NCBI GenBank assembly: GCA_050875145.1
Contig: JBNMLH010000008.1
Span: forward strand, 1-64,000
Direction of reading: 5' to 3'
Source of the DNA: CAG-411 sp050875145
GTDB taxonomy: Bacteria; Bacillota; Clostridia; Lachnospirales; Lachnospiraceae
Length of the DNA: 64,000 nt
Shown here: piece by piece, positions 60,988 through 64,000 of the stretch
Position numbering within the stretch: the stretch's first letter is position 1
How the letters are laid out: each line of letters begins with the position of its first letter
Made by a program: the position numbers and the translations under genes
Notes under the pieces: generated by a model
What the model was told of the DNA's origin: nothing
Seen by the model: only the letters and a program-made list of their open reading frames with translations
Database searches by the model: none

Positions 60988-62739
60988 ATGAAAAAAGTAG
61001 CAGCGTGTTTATTAATGGGAGCATTGGTTGTTACATCTATGGGAAATACGATGATTTCGCAGGCGGCAAAGAGTGGAATAAAATTAAATGCTGTGACGAA
61101 GTCAGCTATTGTAGGAAAAACAATTACCTTAAAGGCAACTGTTACCAAGAAGAAAAGTGAAAAAGTTGGAAAAGTAAAATGGACGGTTTCACAAAAAGGT
61201 TACGTGTCAATTAAAACTTCCAACAAGGGAAAAACAGCAAGGGTAACATTGAAGAAAAAGGGTACGGTGGTTGTGTCTGCAAAGGTGAAGGTCGGAAAAA
61301 AGAACTATTCAAGTAAATGTAAAATTAAAATTGGAGCAAAACCGGTCAGTACAAATGTGCCAACTGTAACGGAAACACCAAAGGTTGTGGAGACACAGAA
61401 ACCACAGACAACAGTTGCTCCCACACAAGGTCCTACGGCAATACCAGGTGTTACGGTAGCACCGGGAACTACGGTAACACCTACATTGGAAGGAACCGCA
61501 GTACCAACGGCGGAAGTAACAAAACAGCCGGTACAAAGTCAATTACCTGACATAACGCAGGGTCCAACGGTGACAAAAGTACCACAGATGGAGATTATAG
61601 ATGCAGTTGTTTTAGAAAAAGGTGATTTTACATATTCCGAAGCAGAGGGCGGTGTTGAAATAACAAGGTGCATTTATAAAGGAGATGCTACAAAAATAAA
61701 GGTCCCAAGTGAATTAGATGGGAAAAAAATCATTGCAATTGGAAAAAATGCTTTTTCAGATTGTAAAAATCTAACCGAAATTGTACTGCCAGAGGAAATT
61801 ATAGAAATTGGGACAGGTGCGTTTTCCAAATGCGAAGCATTAAAGGTAATCAAATTACCAGAAGGAATTACGGAAATTGCATCTTCTACATTTAGTGGGT
61901 GTACGGCACTGACAAAAGTTGTAATACCGACGGGGGTAAAACGGATTGGAACGGGTGCATTTTCTGAATGTAGTTCTTTGTCAGAGATAACGTTACCAGA
62001 GAGTATAGTGGAATTGGAGAGTAGTGTGTTTTCTAAATGTATTGCGTTAAAGAGTGCCACTATTCCCAAAGGAATACAAAACATTCCGTCTGGATTGTTT
62101 GAAGATTGTAAGGCACTGGAATGTGTCATATTACCAGATGAAGTTGTCAAAATAGACAATACTGCCTTTGCAGAATGTAAGGCATTGAAGCAGCTTAGTA
62201 TGCCAAATTCCTTAGAGGAAATTGGACGAGAAGCGTTTTCAGGTGCAGGATTGGAATGTGTAGATTTGCCACAGGGAGTAAAAGTTATAGGTGAAGGTGC
62301 GTTTGGTGGTTGCGAACAATTAACCAATGTTTTCATGAAGGAGCAGGTAAGAGAAATTGGAGAAACCGCATTTGCGTTTTGTTCTGCATTACAGGAAATT
62401 TGTTTACCAGATAGTGTAAAGACGTTAGGGAATGGAGTGTTTACCGGATGTAAAGCATTAAAATCTGCAAAACTTTCCGAACAATTGGAGGTAATTCCTA
62501 ATGCATGTTTTTGGGAGTGCGCATCATTAGATAATGTGGTTATACCAGAGAGTGTTGCAAAAATAGAAGCATGGGCTTTTGCTAGTTGTGTAAATTTAAA
62601 AAATTTAAAAGCAACAGCAGGAATTAAAGAAATAGAAGCATTTGCATTTTTTGATTGTTCAGAAGAGATGACAATTGAGGCACCGCAAGGGTCGTATATA
62701 GCTGAGTATGCTTCACAAGCAGGAATAAATATTTTGTAG
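60988..62739 (+). CDS. Secreted BspA-like leucine-rich repeat surface protein
   Basis: 583 residues. Signal peptide about 1-28 (VAACLLMGALVVTSMGNT, cleavage after SQA). An Ig-like domain (about 30-112, KLNAVTKSAIVGKTITLKATVTKKK) is followed by a Thr/Pro/Val-rich linker of about 80 residues and about 14 LRR_5 units of BspA type (IGKNAFSDCKNLTEIVLP, and similar). BspA-like proteins mediate adhesion. I start at ATG 60988 with AGGAG upstream; the frame opens at 60886 but that part lacks a ribosome site and signal sequence. It shares its N-terminal architecture with the next gene. Confidence 0.9.
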   Translation: MKKVAACLLMGALVVTSMGNTMISQAAKSGIKLNAVTKSAIVGKTITLKATVTKKKSEKVGKVKWTVSQKGYVSIKTSNKGKTARVTLKKKGTVVVSAKVKVGKKNYSSKCKIKIGAKPVSTNVPTVTETPKVVETQKPQTTVAPTQGPTAIPGVTVAPGTTVTPTLEGTAVPTAEVTKQPVQSQLPDITQGPTVTKVPQMEIIDAVVLEKGDFTYSEAEGGVEITRCIYKGDATKIKVPSELDGKKIIAIGKNAFSDCKNLTEIVLPEEIIEIGTGAFSKCEALKVIKLPEGITEIASSTFSGCTALTKVVIPTGVKRIGTGAFSECSSLSEITLPESIVELESSVFSKCIALKSATIPKGIQNIPSGLFEDCKALECVILPDEVVKIDNTAFAECKALKQLSMPNSLEEIGREAFSGAGLECVDLPQGVKVIGEGAFGGCEQLTNVFMKEQVREIGETAFAFCSALQEICLPDSVKTLGNGVFTGCKALKSAKLSEQLEVIPNACFWECASLDNVVIPESVAKIEAWAFASCVNLKNLKATAGIKEIEAFAFFDCSEEMTIEAPQGSYIAEYASQAGINIL

Positions 62740-62759
62740 GTTTCAAGAGCATATAGTAG

Positions 62760-62922
62760 ATGTACTCTCGGAAGCTCCCTTGCACCCACTTTTGCGGCTG
62801 ATTTTCCGCCAGTTACACACAAATTTAATTAACGTACGCTCCACGTACGCCTCATAAATTTGTGCATATCTGACAAAAAATCATTTCGCAAAATCAGGCA
62901 CAAAGAGACTCCGAGAGTACAT
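62760..62922. repeat. 163-bp palindromic element between the surface protein genes
   Basis: ATGTACTCTCGGA (62760-62772) and TCCGAGAGTACAT (62910-62922) are perfect inverted ends. Inside are CACAAATTTA/TAAATTTGTG (62818-62827, 62855-62864), two copies of CGTACG, and ACTTTTGCG/CGCAAAAT. No T-tract. It looks like another MITE-type or REP-like element rather than a simple terminator. Confidence 0.75.
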
Positions 62923-62947
62923 AATAGAAGTTTGGGAGGAAAATAAA

Positions 62948-64000
62948 ATGAAAAAAATTGTAGCAATTATTATGGCGGCAACATTGACAGCTACAAGTTT
63001 TGCCGGAGTAGATATGATACAGGCGGCAAAAAGTGGCATAAAATTAAATGCAACGAAAAAGGCATCGGTTGTAGGAAAGACAATTACTTTAAAAGCAACG
63101 GTTGCAAAAAATAAAAAAGAAAAGACAGGAACGGTAAAATGGTCGGCATCTAAAAAAGGATATGTGACTATTAAGACTTCCAATAAAGGAAAAACTGCCA
63201 AGATTACAATGAAGAAAAAGGGGTCTGTGGTAGTATCTGCGAAGGTAAAAATTGGGAAAAAGAATTATATTGGTAAATGTAATATTAAAATTGCGGAAAA
63301 ACCAATGGTAAGCAAAAGTCCAACCGTTGCACCGACACAGACACCAGGCACAGAGCCAACAGCACAGGTGACACAGGCACCAAGTACAGAGCCAACGGCA
63401 CAAGTGACACAGACACCAAGTACAGAGCCAACGGCGCAAGTGACGCAGGCACCAAGTACAGAGCCAACGGCACAAGTGACGCAGACACCAAGTACAGAGC
63501 CAACGGCACAAGTGACGCAGACACCAAGTGCGGAACCAACAGCGCAGGTAACAGCAACACCAAGTATACAACCAACGGTTTCACCAGTAACAGAAAGTAA
63601 AGTGGAATGGACTGTAACAGAGGAAAAATTCCAGGGAGCATATTCTAAGAAAAACGAGGAAACAGGGGAAACAGAGAATTTTCCAGCGGAATTGACAAGA
63701 AAATATGTAAGTTTTAATCCATGGCCAACCACACAGGAACAAGTACAATATGTAATTAAAAATTGTGATGATCCATATGTAATTGGAGCATTGTATGTGG
63801 TTGCATTAGATAATTATGAATATAAGGGATTATCGGATTACAGTAGCGTAACTTATGCCATGTTAAATGATTTGATGAATGGTGCAGGTGCATTAAGTGG
63901 AGAGGCATATCAATTAAGCATTCCACAAAAGCAGAAATTACGTGATTATGGAATGAAAAAAATATTGACAACAGACGGTACGGCTGTTACGGTATCAAGT
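62948..64000 (+). CDS. Secreted Ig-like surface protein with Thr/Pro repeat linker (partial, runs off the window)
   Basis: At least 351 residues; no stop before the window end. Signal peptide (KKIVAIIMAATLTATSFAG, cleavage after QAA). The Ig-like domain is very similar to that of the upstream gene (VVGKTITLKATVAKNKKEKTG). A linker of about six 12-residue units follows (EPTAQVTQTPST), then a new domain starting VEWTVTEEKFQGAYSKK, with FNPWPTTQEQVQYVIKNCDDPYVIGALYVVALDNY. The last resembles a DUF6935-like secreted domain of Clostridia but I am not sure. GGGAGG precedes ATG 62948. Confidence 0.85.
   Translation, partial: MKKIVAIIMAATLTATSFAGVDMIQAAKSGIKLNATKKASVVGKTITLKATVAKNKKEKTGTVKWSASKKGYVTIKTSNKGKTAKITMKKKGSVVVSAKVKIGKKNYIGKCNIKIAEKPMVSKSPTVAPTQTPGTEPTAQVTQAPSTEPTAQVTQTPSTEPTAQVTQAPSTEPTAQVTQTPSTEPTAQVTQTPSAEPTAQVTATPSIQPTVSPVTESKVEWTVTEEKFQGAYSKKNEETGETENFPAELTRKYVSFNPWPTTQEQVQYVIKNCDDPYVIGALYVVALDNYEYKGLSDYSSVTYAMLNDLMNGAGALSGEAYQLSIPQKQKLRDYGMKKILTTDGTAVTVSS
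63340..63560 (+). repeat. 36-bp tandem repeat encoding Thr/Pro-rich units
   Basis: About six head-to-tail 36-bp units containing GAGCCAACGGCACAAGTGAC, in frame, encoding 12-residue units (EPTAQVTQxPST). Two alternating variants (CAGACACC and CAGGCACC) show higher-order duplication. Slippage-prone linker, not a CRISPR. Confidence 0.9.

Noticed and set aside
63089..63732. Minus-strand Cys/Val-rich repetitive frames opposite the Thr/Pro linker
   Set aside because: Shadows of the 36-bp repeat in the plus-strand surface protein gene, which has a signal peptide and ribosome site.

Overview
The window reads as a chromosome segment of a low-GC, anaerobic, spore-forming Firmicute, most likely a Lachnospiraceae-type clostridium (inference). 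Support comes from CotJ coat genes, a GerA-type germinant receptor subunit, a PdaA-type cortex deacetylase, YtrA-like GntR/ABC operons, a corrinoid-activator-like ASKHA protein and BspA-like surface proteins. I cannot name the genus.

Layout. 1-755: six tRNA genes (Asp, Val, Thr, Tyr, fMet, Phe) and a terminator. 756-4484: a duplicated 266-bp trkH fragment, then trkA-trkH (K+ uptake) on the minus strand. 5160-8911: purC and a GntR-regulated ABC operon. 9096-10988: a ferredoxin/ASKHA (DUF4445) protein. 11188-12498: a secreted Cys/His papain-like (DUF7689-like) protein and an anchored partner. 12777-13907: cotJC and a fused cotJA-cotJB gene, with a 213-bp MITE just upstream. 14360-22065: a four-component flavin/iron-sulfur amine or amino-acid oxidase, a 'tyramine oxidase subunit B'-type protein, an AraC-type regulator, a P-II-like protein and an APC permease, with paired leader hairpins. 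22569-27945: a small alarmone synthetase, a two-component system, and an ECF sigma factor with a membrane-anchored beta-propeller protein.

28020-39060 is accessory DNA. A decayed, internally deleted copy of the 39085-41580 locus lies on its left and the intact locus on its right. Between them are a group II intron relic, a degenerate IS110, a tightly coupled two-gene system (30227-33934: predicted nuclease/glycine-zipper membrane protein plus coiled-coil/Sel1 protein), a ribbon-helix-helix protein with paired operator-like repeats, and an intact IS66 element (8-bp target duplication) inserted in a dead IS3 element. The two-gene system is my best candidate for an undescribed system.

39237-46534: GntR/ABC operon, PdaA-like deacetylase, KdpD/KdpE-like pair, Na/Pi cotransporter and a 42-aa membrane peptide. 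46630-51810 (minus): secreted protein, lipoprotein and ABC exporter operon. 52265-57214: sirtuin, DEDDh exonuclease, a membrane protein with six near-identical 33-residue repeats, and GerA. 57456-60855: a split sensor kinase plus LuxR-type regulator. 60988-64000: two Ig-like/Thr-Pro-linker surface proteins, the second cut by the window edge.

A recurring theme is families of small palindromic repeats. At least three overlap the 3' ends of genes and supply their last codons and stop codon.
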